Positions 9,689 through 18,409 of a stretch of 64,000 nt of DNA are shown piece after piece; positions within the stretch are counted from its first letter, which is position 1, and every line of letters begins with the position of its first letter. The DNA comes from Hymenobacter sp. GOD-10R (GTDB lineage Bacteria > Bacteroidota > Bacteroidia > Cytophagales > Hymenobacteraceae). A program made the translations under genes and the position numbers. The DNA is taken from contig NZ_CP141184.1 of the NCBI RefSeq assembly GCF_035609205.1, positions 1,633,501 to 1,697,500 on the forward strand, given 5' to 3'. The notes beneath the pieces were generated by a model. That model ran no database searches and was not told the origin of the DNA. It worked only from the letters and a program-made list of their open reading frames with translations.

Positions 9689-9720
9689 GAAAAAAACTCC
9701 GTAGGAACGACCTACGGAGC
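9689..9720 (-). terminator. Terminator downstream of ureG
   Basis: A nine-base-pair stem (9697-9705 with 9711-9719, ctccgtagg/cctacggag, five-base loop) followed on the minus strand by a run of six or more T. It ends the ureG transcript. Confidence 0.85.
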
Positions 9721-9760
9721 TTCTTAGATGGCTCTTTTTGGGACAGCTAAGTTGGGGTAA

Positions 9761-10513
9761 TTAGCGTCTGTCTTCGCGTACTGACTGCAATGCTCGCTCT
9801 CTGGCTACCTTAATGTGGTCCATAATCACGTCTAGATTGAAGCCGTGCAAGGCGCGGGCGAATACAAAAGGCCCTTCGCCCCGCATCTTTTTCGAGTCGC
9901 GCTCCATCACACCTAGGTCTGCGTTGACCATCTCGGCCAAGTCTATCTTGTTGATAACGAGTAAATCAGCTTGGGTAATGCCGGGGCCACCCTTGCGCGG
10001 TATCTTATCACCGCCCGACACGTCGATGACGTAGATGGAGTAGTCGACCAACTCGCGGCTGAAGTGGGCCGCTAGGTTGTCGCCCCCACTTTCCACAAAT
10101 AGGAAGTCGAGTCTATAATTGAACCGCTGCATGAGGCCCTCCAACGCGTCCATATTCAGCGAAATATCTTCGCGAATTGCCGCGTGTGGGCAGCCTCCCG
10201 TCTCTACCCCCACGATGCGGTCCTCACTTAGGGCGCTGTTGCGGATCAGAAATTCGGCGTCTTCGCGGGTGAAAATGTCGTTGGTCACAACACCTAGCTC
10301 GTAGTCGTTGCGCATCCGCTCGCACAAGGCTTTGAGCAACGCCGTTTTGCCCGTGCCTACTGGGCCACCAATGCCGATGGTAAAGGCGCGCTTACGGAAA
10401 TTGCGATAGGTAGGGAGGCGGCGTGTTTCCCGCTCGTTGTAGTCGCCGGGCGAGTCTAGCACCTCGTGAGAGTGGCCGTGCAGGAGTAAAGCTAGCTTGT
10501 CGACAAAAGCCAT
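9761..10513 (-). CDS. ureG: Urease accessory GTPase UreG
   Basis: A 250-residue SIMIBI GTPase. The P-loop GGPVGTGKT is at 49-57, VESGGDN matches the family Walker B region, CPH in [11 protein letters not shown] is the nickel-binding Cys-Pro-His motif, and NKIDL gives guanine specificity. UreG couples GTP hydrolysis to nickel delivery to urease. The first 40 residues are an extension that includes HGHSH, a possible metal-binding stretch; since no UreE is seen nearby, this His-rich N-terminus could partly replace it (inference). About 90 bases separate it from ureF upstream. Confidence 0.95.
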   Translation of the reverse strand: MAFVDKLALLLHGHSHEVLDSPGDYNERETRRLPTYRNFRKRAFTIGIGGPVGTGKTALLKALCERMRNDYELGVVTNDIFTREDAEFLIRNSALSEDRIVGVETGGCPHAAIREDISLNMDALEGLMQRFNYRLDFLFVESGGDNLAAHFSRELVDYSIYVIDVSGGDKIPRKGGPGITQADLLVINKIDLAEMVNADLGVMERDSKKMRGEGPFVFARALHGFNLDVIMDHIKVARERALQSVREDRR

Positions 10514-10604
10514 CTATTTGAAATTTTGAGTGTTGAGTTTTAGATGTTGAATTTGAGCTAGATAGGACATTGCAGCTTCTGCGAGAACCTCGTCAACTAG
10601 TCTG

Positions 10605-11285
10605 CTAATTCTGGAATAACTTGGAGTAAATGTCTTCGTGCAGAATCTGCGCGGCATCCAGCAAAAAAGCTGAGCGGCATGCCTCGTGGTGCTCTTTGTG
10701 CGCGTGGTTAGTTAATAGCTCCTCGAAAATGGTGTAGAAGTCGTGCTGCAATTGGTGGCCCGCCATCGGCCCTACGAAGCCTAAGCGGATGGCCGCGCTG
10801 AGCTGGTCGCGTAAGGCCATGTGCAGATACATCGTTTGCAGATCGGCGACAGCAAAGCCAGCGCGGGTTAGCGCCAGCGCAAACACCAAGGTAAAATGCA
10901 GCGGTAGTTCTTGAGCCGCAAACCAAGCACCTAGGTCTTGCAGTTGGGCAGCTGGGTAAAACGATTCGAGCAGCTTCAGCCAGTTTTTGCCCTGTACAAG
11001 GCTAGCCCGGTGCAAGGTCGGCACGAGCATCATGGCATCATACGCTTCCACAACGTCACGCAGTTCGGAGCCTAAGTTAGCTGGCGCTAACTGGCCGCAC
11101 GAATTGATAAACGGCAACTCCATGCTCGCTACCTGCTGAAGGTAAGAGTACAGGTAGTTGCGCAACCCAAAAGGCGTCTTGAGCAAGCCAAACGTGATGC
11201 TGCTCTCCAGCCCGTACGAATACGCAAACGAGCCCGTCGGAATGGCCGAGTCAACAAGGTGGAGCAAGCGAGCGAATTGGGTCAT
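10605..11285 (-). CDS. ureF: Urease accessory protein UreF
   Basis: A 226-residue all-helical protein with the UreF opening LLHLVDSAIPTGSFAYSYGLE and the later GAWFAAQELPLHF. UreF bridges UreD and UreG in the urease maturation complex. It follows ureC in the same direction, separated by a family C inverted repeat. Its C-terminus is HEDIYSKLFQN. No anomaly in length or motif order. Confidence 0.92.
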   Translation of the reverse strand: MTQFARLLHLVDSAIPTGSFAYSYGLESSITFGLLKTPFGLRNYLYSYLQQVASMELPFINSCGQLAPANLGSELRDVVEAYDAMMLVPTLHRASLVQGKNWLKLLESFYPAAQLQDLGAWFAAQELPLHFTLVFALALTRAGFAVADLQTMYLHMALRDQLSAAIRLGFVGPMAGHQLQHDFYTIFEELLTNHAHKEHHEACRSAFLLDAAQILHEDIYSKLFQN

Positions 11286-11348
11286 GAAGGCTAATAAAGC
11301 TTAACGTTGAAGTGAAAAGCTATAAGTACGGCTACGTTCTTCCCATCT

Positions 11349-11435
11349 GTCATCCTGAGCTTGCGAAGGACCTTCTCACGTTTGCAGATGTTAGCTATTC
11401 TGGCGTGAAAAGGTCCTTCGTAAGCTCAGGATGAC
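11349..11435. repeat. Family C inverted-repeat element (C1, variant arms)
   Basis: Arms gtcatcctgagcttgcgaag at 11349 onward and its inverse ending at 11435 enclose about 35 bases. They differ from the gtcatgctgagcttgccgaa arms of the elements at 15122-15207 and 20131-20222 at a few positions. It sits between ureC and ureF. Confidence 0.85.
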
Positions 11436-11493
11436 AACGGTTAGAGTGGTATAGCTTGGTTCTCTGGTTTCAATTCCACCGCTAAACGCAGGA

Positions 11494-13209
11494 CTAAAAC
11501 AAGTTATACAACTGCCCTAGCGGCAGCTTCGTGGCGGGCTCGCAGGTCAGATGTACACCATCAACGGTTACTTTGTAGGTCTCGGGGTCAACCTGGATGT
11601 TAGGCAGGTAGTCGTTCAAGGCCATATCCTTTTTCGACACGCTGCGGCAGTTTTTTACGGCTACCACTTGCTTCTGTAAGCCGTAGTACTGCTGCACGTG
11701 CGCCACCGAAGCCTGCGATACGAAGATCATCGAGGTCTTGCCAACGGCTGGACCGAACGAGCCGAACATGGGCCGCGAGAAGTACGGCTGCGGCGTGGGG
11801 ATGGAGGCGTTAGCATCGCCCATCTGCGCCTGCACAATGATGCCGCCTTTGATAATCATCTCCGGGCGCGAACCGAAAAAATGTGGTTTCCAGAGCACCA
11901 GGTCGGCGAGCTTACCTAGCTCCACGGAGCCGATTTCGTCGGCGAAACCGTGGGCGCGGGCCGGGTTGATGGTGTACTTTGCCACGTAACGCTTCACCCG
12001 GAAGTTGTCGGCCTGGCCGTGAGCATCTTCGGGGAGAAGGCCGCGCTGCTGACGCATTTTGTGGGCCGTCTGCCAGGTGCGCGTTAGCACTTCGCCCACG
12101 CGGCCCATGGCTTGGGAGTCGGAGGAAATGATGGATAAGGCACCTAGGTCGTGCAGGATATCCTCGGCGGCAATCGTTTCGCCGCGAATCCGGCTTTCGG
12201 CAAAGGCTACGTCTTCGGGGATATTGTTGTCGAGGTGGTGGCACACCATAAGCATGTCGAGGTGCTCGTCGATGGTGTTCACCGTGAAGGGCCGCGTGGG
12301 GTTCGTGGACGACGGAATAACGTTCGGCTCCCCGCAAATTTTGATGATGTCGGGGGCGTGGCCGCCGCCGGCGCCTTCGGTGTGGTAGGCGTGAATCGTG
12401 CGGCCCTTGAACGCGGCAGTAGACGTTTCCACGAAGCCGCTTTCGTTCAGTGTATCGGTGTGGATGCACACCTGCACGTCGTACTGGTCGGCGATGGTGA
12501 GGCACTGGTCGATGGCCGCGGGCGTGGTGCCCCAGTCTTCGTGCAGCTTGAAGCCTAGGGCGCCGGCTTCGACCTGCTCAATCAGGCCTTCGGGCTTGGA
12601 GGAATTGCCTTTGCCCAGGAAACCGAAGTTCAGCGGGTAGGCTTCCGTCGCTTTCAGCATCATCTCGATGTAGAACGCGCCCGGCGTGCAGGTGGTGGCG
12701 GTGGTGCCCGCCGCCGGCCCAGTACCGCCGCCCACCATCGTCGTGACGCCGGAAGCTAGGGCCTCGTTGATCTGCTGGGGACTGATGAAGTGAATGTGGC
12801 AGTCGATGCCGCCGGCCGTCAGGATCTGGCCTTCACCGGCTACCACTTCCGTCGTCACGCCCACCACCATGCCGGGCGTCACGCCGGGCATAATGTGGGG
12901 GTTACCGCCCTTGCCAATCCCACTGATGCGGCCGTTCTTGATACCAATGTCGGCCTTGTAGATGCCGGTGTAGTCAATCACTAAGGCATTGGTGATGAGC
13001 ATGTCCAGCGCATCGGCCTGCGCCACGCCCGCCGCTTGGCCCATGCCGTCGCGCAGGGTTTTGCCGCCCCCAAACTTGCACTCCTCCCCATAGATGCAGT
13101 AGTCTTTTTCAACTTCCACGATCAGGTCGGTGTCGCCGAGGCGTACTTTGTCGCCCACTGTGGGGCCGTACATATCGGCGTAAGCGCGCCGGTCGAGGGG
13201 GAGAGACAT
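11494..13209 (-). CDS. ureC: Urease subunit alpha (catalytic)
   Basis: A 571-residue UreC of normal length. The nickel ligands are visible: His138 and His140 in CHIHF, the lysine to be carbamylated Lys221 in [10 protein letters not shown], His250 and His276, and the flap MVCHHLDN with Cys323 and His324. It hydrolyses urea to ammonia and carbamate together with the UreAB fusion in the cytosol. The gene is separated from ureAB by two AT-rich small genes, an uncommon arrangement. Nothing indicates loss of function. Confidence 0.97.
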   Translation of the reverse strand: MSLPLDRRAYADMYGPTVGDKVRLGDTDLIVEVEKDYCIYGEECKFGGGKTLRDGMGQAAGVAQADALDMLITNALVIDYTGIYKADIGIKNGRISGIGKGGNPHIMPGVTPGMVVGVTTEVVAGEGQILTAGGIDCHIHFISPQQINEALASGVTTMVGGGTGPAAGTTATTCTPGAFYIEMMLKATEAYPLNFGFLGKGNSSKPEGLIEQVEAGALGFKLHEDWGTTPAAIDQCLTIADQYDVQVCIHTDTLNESGFVETSTAAFKGRTIHAYHTEGAGGGHAPDIIKICGEPNVIPSSTNPTRPFTVNTIDEHLDMLMVCHHLDNNIPEDVAFAESRIRGETIAAEDILHDLGALSIISSDSQAMGRVGEVLTRTWQTAHKMRQQRGLLPEDAHGQADNFRVKRYVAKYTINPARAHGFADEIGSVELGKLADLVLWKPHFFGSRPEMIIKGGIIVQAQMGDANASIPTPQPYFSRPMFGSFGPAVGKTSMIFVSQASVAHVQQYYGLQKQVVAVKNCRSVSKKDMALNDYLPNIQVDPETYKVTVDGVHLTCEPATKLPLGQLYNLF

Positions 13210-13256
13210 AGGCTAATTTGGTTGTAGCGGAAGCTAGGTTTGTGCGCGTTGAAAGA

Positions 13257-13772
13257 TTAAAATCCTTCGACTTGAATTAGTGGTTTGTTAATAAAGTCAA
13301 CAATAATTATTGCTATTTTAATATCTGCGTCTTCTTTCAAACACGATTCTATGGTGAAGTCCTTGCCTTTTGCTTTTAATTTAATTTCATGACCTGAGTA
13401 TGTATTATCTCCATCATAATATGGGCCTACTAACACGCTACTTATGTCATTAAATGAGTATAATGAATCTTTATTGATATAAACTTCTTCTGATGTTTTG
13501 TTAAATGTTGTTGTGTGCCCTTCTTTAAATTGCTTCTTAAGCTTTGTTATTTGCCAAAGTATTGGTGTGCAGAATATAAGTGAAAATAAAATTATTGATG
13601 CTGTGAAGGTGTGTGCTGCATCTTTGGAGATAATTAACATTGCAATAAAAAAGAGTAGTATAATTAATAGGCTTGATTTATATGATCTATAATCCTTGAT
13701 TACTGAAGAAGGTGTTTTAGTGATGGATAATGTTGATTCAGACTTTTCGGTTATCATGATTCTTCTTTCCAT
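13257..13772 (-). CDS. Hypothetical AT-rich membrane protein inside urease operon
   Basis: A 171-residue protein not recognised. The N-terminal 40 residues are polar; two hydrophobic segments follow (LLIILLFFIAMLII about 35-48 and ASIILFSLIFCTPILW about 59-74), then a soluble beta-rich tail of about 95 residues (EEVYINKDSLYSFNDISSVL), reminiscent of PH-like or YcxB-like tails on small membrane proteins, though that is only a resemblance. Base composition is strikingly AT-rich against its GC-rich neighbours, suggesting a recent arrival. It lies between the 13845-14351 gene and ureC in the same direction. Confidence 0.6.
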   Translation of the reverse strand: MERRIMITEKSESTLSITKTPSSVIKDYRSYKSSLLIILLFFIAMLIISKDAAHTFTASIILFSLIFCTPILWQITKLKKQFKEGHTTTFNKTSEEVYINKDSLYSFNDISSVLVGPYYDGDNTYSGHEIKLKAKGKDFTIESCLKEDADIKIAIIIVDFINKPLIQVEGF

Positions 13773-13844
13773 GACTTAAGTAAAACATACTTGCTAGTAA
13801 ATATATATCAGCGTAATCATAAAATCGATATGAAGGAATAATCA

Positions 13845-14351
13845 TTAGTTTGAAGAAGGAGAATTAGAAATAAAAAATGAATCAATGTGAGCCAGAAGAG
13901 GCTCTACTTGCTTTTTGCCAATCATGGTGCTGTAAAATTGATTATTCACGGAATAATTTAGCACCTGCTCATCCTCGATCTTTAGTAGATAAGGGAATCC
14001 CTTTCTTTCCTGTATACTATATAGCATCCTAGAAATGAATTTGCTATCAGATCTGTTTTTAACCTCTCGGCCTTCAACAAAAATAACTTCGATAGCCGGG
14101 TTTAGCTTTGGCACTATCACATCACGTGCAAATGCAACGCTACTTTTGCGGTTGTTGTAACAAAAAAAGCATGTGCCATTCATTCGTTGTAAGTAATGCC
14201 TGTAGTCCTTATCAAACTGCTTATCGCTGACATAAGCATAGATCAAGATTAATGGAATAAATGGTATAGCTAGGATGATAATTGCAACACAGGCCACTAA
14301 CCATAAAGATATAACTGCCTTATCTGTTATTCTTTGCTTTAAGTCCTTCAA
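13845..14351 (-). CDS. Hypothetical membrane protein, coupled to ureAB by TTG/TGA overlap
   Basis: A 168-residue frame, not recognised. Its best start is TTG (complement of 14349-14351), overlapping the TGA stop of the ureAB fusion, so translation would be coupled. One strong membrane segment ([28 protein letters not shown], about 14-41) precedes a soluble domain with a CFFC pair ([10 protein letters not shown]) that could hold a metal or disulfide. The composition is AT-rich relative to ureAB. It is not UreI-like, which would have six helices. A later ATG start is possible, but the membrane segment argues for the early one. Confidence 0.55.
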   Translation of the reverse strand: MKDLKQRITDKAVISLWLVACVAIIILAIPFIPLILIYAYVSDKQFDKDYRHYLQRMNGTCFFCYNNRKSSVAFARDVIVPKLNPAIEVIFVEGREVKNRSDSKFISRMLYSIQERKGFPYLLKIEDEQVLNYSVNNQFYSTMIGKKQVEPLLAHIDSFFISNSPSSN

Positions 14352-15094
14352 GATGTAGAAGTAGTGGTTTTTTCTAGAGCGGTAGTGCGTACTGAATTAT
14401 CATCCAACTTCCCATCAATCAACCCATTCCCGCCATACACAATCCTTTCCCCAGCTAGCGCCACCAGTGTCACGCGCTTTCGCTCGCCGGGCTCAAAGCG
14501 CACGGCCGTACCCGCCGGGATATTGAGCCGGAAGCCATATGCCTTTTCGCGGTCGAATTGCAGGGCTAGGTTCGTCTCGAAGAAGGGATAGTGCGAGCCA
14601 ACCTGCACCGGCCGGTCGCCCATGTTGACCACTTCCAGCTCCACGGTGGCGCGGCCTTCGTTCAGGATGAGGTCGTCGGCGGCGAGCAGGTATTCGCCCG
14701 GCGCGGCGTTGATGAGGTTGTCGGGGGAATGCGTCTGCGGCTTTTTGGTGAGGCCGGAGCCGTAGAGGGCTAGCTCGGACGAGCCTTCTTCGCGGCATAT
14801 CGGGTGGTGCACGGTCACGAGCTTGGTGCCGTCGGGGAAGGTACCTTCCACCTGCACTTCCACCAGCATGTCGGCCACGCCCTCCAGCACATCCTGCCGA
14901 CCTAGGATCTTCTTGCCTTTGTCCATGAGCACGGCCACTCGCTCCCCGTCGCGGATAAACTCCAGCAGCTGGGTCGCGAGCAGGGCTACGGCTTCGGGGT
15001 AGTTGAGCCGCAGGCCACGGGCGTAGCGCTTCTGGGCCACGAAGCCAGCCTGGTGCAGCACGAGTTTGTCGAGGTCTTTGGGCGAGAGGTGCAT
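14348..15094 (-). CDS. ureAB: Urease gamma/beta fusion subunit (UreAB)
   Basis: A 248-residue protein joining UreA (gamma, about 1-100: [36 protein letters not shown]) to UreB (beta, about 125-235: [45 protein letters not shown]). Such fusions are known in Helicobacter and in Bacteroidota. It forms the structural scaffold around UreC. It begins the minus-strand urease run. The C-terminal TTTSTS tail is extra and runs into the start of the next gene, with a four-base overlap. Confidence 0.93.
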   Translation of the reverse strand: MHLSPKDLDKLVLHQAGFVAQKRYARGLRLNYPEAVALLATQLLEFIRDGERVAVLMDKGKKILGRQDVLEGVADMLVEVQVEGTFPDGTKLVTVHHPICREEGSSELALYGSGLTKKPQTHSPDNLINAAPGEYLLAADDLILNEGRATVELEVVNMGDRPVQVGSHYPFFETNLALQFDREKAYGFRLNIPAGTAVRFEPGERKRVTLVALAGERIVYGGNGLIDGKLDDNSVRTTALEKTTTSTS

Positions 15095-15121
15095 AAGGGA
15101 GTGCCTTGATTAGTGGAGAAC

Positions 15122-15207
15122 GTCATGCTGAGCTTGCCGAAGCATCTCTACGGCCAAAGTAATCATTTACCAGTGCGGGAGAGATGCTTCGGCAAGCTCA
15201 GCATGAC
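15122..15207. repeat. Family C inverted-repeat element (C2)
   Basis: Perfect 27-base arms (15122-15148 gtcatgctgagcttgccgaa and onward; inverse 15181-15207) around a 32-base loop. It lies between the nickel transporter gene and ureAB. Confidence 0.9.
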
Positions 15208-15214
15208 ACATAAT

Positions 15215-15820
15215 TTAGAACTTAACATTCGCATAGACCATCCAACTGCCGTAGCCGATGCTCAGCAGGGAGGAAATGACGATGACGGTGCTAGTGAGCA
15301 CCCGACTGATGCGCATGCGGGGCGTGAAGGGAATATTCATGAGGGCCGCCGCGCCAAACATACCCACAATCGAACCTAGGCCAAACACCAAGATATAAGC
15401 TAGGCTTTGCAGCGGGTCGCGCAACTCACTCATTACTAGGAGTACCAAAGCGCCGCTACCAGCTAGGCCGTGCAGTAACCCAATAGCATAGGCGAAGCTG
15501 TGTTGGTACTTCACGTTCTGGCCTAGGTTGAAATTGGCCTTGTTCGTCAGGCGCCCAACGCCCATCGTAATCAGCACTAGGCCTACAGCCGCTTCAAAAT
15601 AGCCACTTTGTAGAAAGGTAATTTTGCCAAGCATGATAATGCCTCCAAAAATCACCAGCGTGGTGGTGTGACCTAGGCCCCAGTATAGACCGTCTTTCAC
15701 TGCCAGCAGCATGTTGTCGCGCTTGGCGACAAGTTGGCTCACGGCCAGCAAATGATCGGGCTCAAAGGCGTGCCCCATGCCGACTACGAATGCAAATAAA
15801 ATGGGTAATAAAGCCTGCAT
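15215..15820 (-). CDS. UreH/NiCoT-like nickel transporter
   Basis: I start this at the ATG complementary to 15818-15820 (MQALLPILFAFVVG), giving 201 residues; the frame extends to 15982, but that part only translates a repeat element. Several transmembrane helices are seen, and helix II carries the NiCoT/UreH signature HAFEPDH (His-X4-Asp-His) that binds Ni2+. LLHGLAGSGALVLLV is also typical of the UreH family. Position next to ureAB supports supply of nickel to urease. Inner membrane. Confidence 0.85.
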   Translation of the reverse strand: MQALLPILFAFVVGMGHAFEPDHLLAVSQLVAKRDNMLLAVKDGLYWGLGHTTTLVIFGGIIMLGKITFLQSGYFEAAVGLVLITMGVGRLTNKANFNLGQNVKYQHSFAYAIGLLHGLAGSGALVLLVMSELRDPLQSLAYILVFGLGSIVGMFGAAALMNIPFTPRMRISRVLTSTVIVISSLLSIGYGSWMVYANVKF

Positions 15821-15878
15821 GCAGCGGAAAAAGCGAAAGTCAGTGCGGCTAAATATAGGAGATGTTCGGGCAGGATAG

Positions 15879-16000
15879 AGGTGTAGAGACACATACTTGT
15901 GTCTTGTCGTTGCTAGTGTTGCTGACCTAGGTTGTTCTATGCTGGGTCGTTCTGACCTAAGTCGTTCAACGACGAGACACAAGTATGTGTCTCTACACCT
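15879..16000. repeat. Family B inverted-repeat element, complete (B1)
   Basis: Arms ggtgtagagacacatacttg (continuing gtgtct) and their inverse near 15975-16000 face each other across about 65 bases. The inner side of the right arm is gtcgttcaacgacgag, the core shared with families A and D. It lies upstream of the nickel transporter and just before the ilv promoter. The other copies are at 23620-23723 and, as a half, 37123-37158. Confidence 0.88.
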
Positions 16001-16056
16001 CGTTGCAGATCGTTCATAATGAGAGGATAAGCTCCGGTGATTTTTCTGAAAATTTC

Positions 16057-16085
16057 TTGCGCTTTCAAAAAAGTTAGTATGTTTG
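16057..16085 (+). promoter_or_regulatory. Promoter of the ilv leader (TTG-N18-TATGTTTG)
   Basis: TTG at 16057-16059, an 18-base spacer and TATGTTTG at 16078-16085 match the Bacteroidota sigma-A consensus TTG/TAnnTTTG. The predicted start of transcription, around 16090, is only a few bases before the leader-peptide ATG at 16096, so the leader would be nearly leaderless. Confidence 0.7.
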
Positions 16086-16095
16086 CCAGCACAGT

Positions 16096-16176
16096 ATGAA
16101 AAAGCAAACCGTCATCGTCGCAATTATTATTACCAACCTGGTGGTGATTCCACTGGGCCTGGAGATGGTTTGCTGA
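16096..16176 (+). CDS. Putative ilv leader peptide 1 (26 aa, Ile/Val/Leu-rich)
   Basis: An ATG ORF of 26 codons reading MKKQTVIVAIIITNLVVIPL then GLEMVC. Thirteen of the 26 residues are Ile, Val or Leu, including VIVAIII. It follows a consensus promoter and precedes a terminator hairpin (16205-16232) and, farther on, ilvD. This is the layout of ribosome-stalling attenuators that sense charged branched-chain tRNAs, as known for ilv operons of proteobacteria. The peptide itself is expected to have no other role. Not homologous by inspection to a named leader. Confidence 0.65.
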   Translation: MKKQTVIVAIIITNLVVIPLGLEMVC

Positions 16177-16204
16177 CCGGTGTACGTACCCCCAAGTAGC
16201 TAGC

Positions 16205-16232
16205 AGCCATCTCCGCCCGAGGTGGCTTTTTT
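16205..16232 (+). terminator. Attenuator terminator 1 in ilv leader
   Basis: Stem agccatct (16205-16212) with aggtggct (16220-16227), eight pairs including one G-U, seven-base GC-rich loop, then six T at 16227-16232. It lies 28 bases after the stop of leader peptide 1 and more than 450 bases before ilvD. Confidence 0.75.
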
Positions 16233-16268
16233 GTTGTCCAAACATTTCCATTCAGCTTCTCGCTCATC

Positions 16269-16325
16269 ATGTTTCAGCAGTTCATTCCAGTCGTAGTCAT
16301 TCGAATTCCTCTGCCGACGGGTTGA
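16269..16325 (+). CDS. Putative ilv leader peptide 2 (18 aa)
   Basis: An ATG ORF reading MFQQFIPVVVIRIPLPTG. Seven of its 18 residues are Ile, Val or Leu, with the run IPVVVIRI. It lies between the first terminator (16205-16232) and the second (16351-16390), and ends 25 bases before the second stem, the same order as in the first module. It is weaker evidence than peptide 1 because it is shorter and has no promoter of its own; if real, transcripts that escape the first terminator meet a second check. Confidence 0.45.
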   Translation: MFQQFIPVVVIRIPLPTG

Positions 16326-16350
16326 AAGGACTAGCTGCTTATTTACCAAT

Positions 16351-16390
16351 AAAAAGCCCTTCTCAGCCCGCCGCTCAGAAGGGCTTTTTT
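16351..16390 (+). terminator. Attenuator terminator 2 in ilv leader
   Basis: Perfect 13-base-pair stem aaaaagcccttct (16351-16363) with agaagggcttttt (16377-16389), 13-base loop, T-run to 16390. Being A/T symmetric it could work on both strands, but no minus-strand gene ends here, so it most likely acts on the ilv leader. Confidence 0.85.
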
Positions 16391-16687
16391 GTTGAAATCA
16401 GCTTGCTGAAAACAATAAAATAACCTTCAAAAACACGTTAGACACTGTAGTTGTGTTTCTGATATGTGATTGACAAACAGCAGTTTGCTTGTATAAGGAT
16501 TCTCTTTTGAAATAGTAGCAATAAACAGAAATGATTTTCGACTCCAACTCAAACGTGGGTAGTTGCAGCATGAAATTCTGCCTCATGTGTGCTGAGGCGC
16601 CCCAGAATTCAAACGAAAACTACTGCTCTAACACAACCGCCCCGACGCTAAGCACCGCCGCCGCTTCGGACCACAGTAACAACCCTC

Positions 16688-18409
16688 ATGATCCTAAATA
16701 AATACAGTCGCATCTACACGCAGGACGACAGCCTGCCGGCTTCACAGGCCATGCTCATCGGCTCGGGCCTGTCGGATGAAGATTTGCGCAAGCCATTCGT
16801 GGGCATCTGCTCCACGGGCTTCGAGGGCAACACCTGCAACATGCACCTCAACGGCTTGGCCGACGACGTGAAGCTAGGAGTAGCCGCGCAAGGCCTGGTC
16901 GGGTTGCGGTTTAATACAATCGGCGTGAGCGACGGCATTACGAACGGTAATGCGGGCATGCGCTTCTCGCTGGTTTCGAGAGAAATCATTGCAGATTCGA
17001 TTGAGGCTATGGCCGGCGCGCACTACTACGACGCGCTGGCTTGCGTGGTAGGTTGCGACAAGAACATGCCTGGTGCCCTCATCGCCATGGCGCGCCTCAA
17101 CCGGCCGGCGCTGATGGTATATGGTGGCTCTATCCGCGGCGGCGAGTTCAAAGGGCAGAAACTCAATATTGTATCGTGCTTCGAGGCCTACGGAAAGAAG
17201 GTAAACGGCCAGATTTCGGACGAAGATTATAAAGGCATCATCCACAACGCCTGCCCCGGTCCGGGGGCGTGCGGGGGCATGTACACGGCTAACACCATGG
17301 CCGCTGCCATCGAGACCCTAGGTCTGAGTGTGCCGGCTTCGTCGTCGTTGCCCGCCGATAGCCCGGCCAAAGTGCAGGAGTGCCTTGATGCCGGCGTGTA
17401 TTTGCGCCGTTTGCTGGAGCTAGACCTGAAGCCCCGCGACATTCTGACGCGCGAAGCTTTTGAGAATGCCATGGTGATTATCACCGTACTCGGCGGCTCG
17501 ACCAATGCCGTGCTGCACCTTATCGCTATTGCCCACGCGGCCGGCGTGAAGTTGACCATGGAAGACTTCCAAGCCGTGAGCAACCGTGTGCCGGTGCTGG
17601 CTGACTTGAAACCTAGCGGCAAGTATCTGATGGAGGATCTGTCGAAAATAGGGGGTGTTCCAGCCGTGCAGCGCACGCTGCTCGACTACGGGCTGCTCAA
17701 CGGCGACTTGATGACCGTAACGGGTCGCACGCTCGCCGAGAACCTAGCCGACGTGAAGCCACTCGGTGCTGAGCAAGACCTGTTACGTCCGCTGGATAAC
17801 CCGATCAAAGCAGATGGCCACATTCAGATGCTGTATGGCAACCTGGCTACTAAAGGCGGTGTGGCAAAAATCACGGGCAAAGAAGGTCTGCGGTTTGAAG
17901 GCCCTGCTATTGTGTTCAACTCGGAAGAAGAACTGAACCAAGGCATTACCGATCATAAGATTCAGCCCGGTCAGGTGGTTGTGATTCGCTATGTGGGTCC
18001 GAAAGCGGGTCCGGGCATGCCGGAAATGCTCAAGCCAACCTCGGCCATCATGGGTGCTGGCCTCGGCGACAAAGTAGCGCTGATTACCGATGGTCGCTTC
18101 TCGGGTGGCACGCACGGCTTCGTGATTGGTCACGTTTGCCCCGAAGCTTACGACGGCGGCGGCCTAGCCTTGGTGCAGGACGGCGACTGGATTATTCTCG
18201 ATGCTACCGAGAACACCATCAATGTGCAACTCTCCGAAGATGAGCTAGCTGAGCGCCGCGCCGCTTGGCAGCGTCCGCCGCTGCCGGTGCGTCAGGGCGT
18301 GCTGCTCAAGTACATCCGCACCGTGAGCGACGCCAGTCACGGCTGCATTACCGATTTACTCGAAGAAGACTATGTTAACGAAAGAGCAACCATCCCCAAT
18401 CTTGCTTGA
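16688..18409 (+). CDS. ilvD: Dihydroxy-acid dehydratase
   Basis: A 573-residue IlvD/Edd enzyme beginning [20 protein letters not shown]. Iron-sulfur ligands are visible in [24 protein letters not shown] and [19 protein letters not shown]; the C-terminal half has [22 protein letters not shown] with the catalytic Ser in GRFSGG. It dehydrates dihydroxyisovalerate and dihydroxymethylvalerate in Val/Ile synthesis. It is the first gene of the ilv run, behind a roughly 600-base leader with two apparent attenuators. Its 3' end overlaps ilvB by 38 bases. Confidence 0.96.
   Translation: MILNKYSRIYTQDDSLPASQAMLIGSGLSDEDLRKPFVGICSTGFEGNTCNMHLNGLADDVKLGVAAQGLVGLRFNTIGVSDGITNGNAGMRFSLVSREIIADSIEAMAGAHYYDALACVVGCDKNMPGALIAMARLNRPALMVYGGSIRGGEFKGQKLNIVSCFEAYGKKVNGQISDEDYKGIIHNACPGPGACGGMYTANTMAAAIETLGLSVPASSSLPADSPAKVQECLDAGVYLRRLLELDLKPRDILTREAFENAMVIITVLGGSTNAVLHLIAIAHAAGVKLTMEDFQAVSNRVPVLADLKPSGKYLMEDLSKIGGVPAVQRTLLDYGLLNGDLMTVTGRTLAENLADVKPLGAEQDLLRPLDNPIKADGHIQMLYGNLATKGGVAKITGKEGLRFEGPAIVFNSEEELNQGITDHKIQPGQVVVIRYVGPKAGPGMPEMLKPTSAIMGAGLGDKVALITDGRFSGGTHGFVIGHVCPEAYDGGGLALVQDGDWIILDATENTINVQLSEDELAERRAAWQRPPLPVRQGVLLKYIRTVSDASHGCITDLLEEDYVNERATIPNLA

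Noticed and set aside
15821..15982. N-terminal extension of the nickel transporter frame
   Set aside because: These codons translate a family B repeat and its flank; the same peptide (TTRHKYVSLH) appears in another frame at 23630. The ATG at 15818-15820 fits the first membrane helix.
16531..16701. 56-codon ORF beginning MIFDSNSNVGSC that overlaps the ilvD start
   Set aside because: Not rich in branched-chain codons, no hairpin after it and no recognisable domain; it probably arises by chance in the leader.
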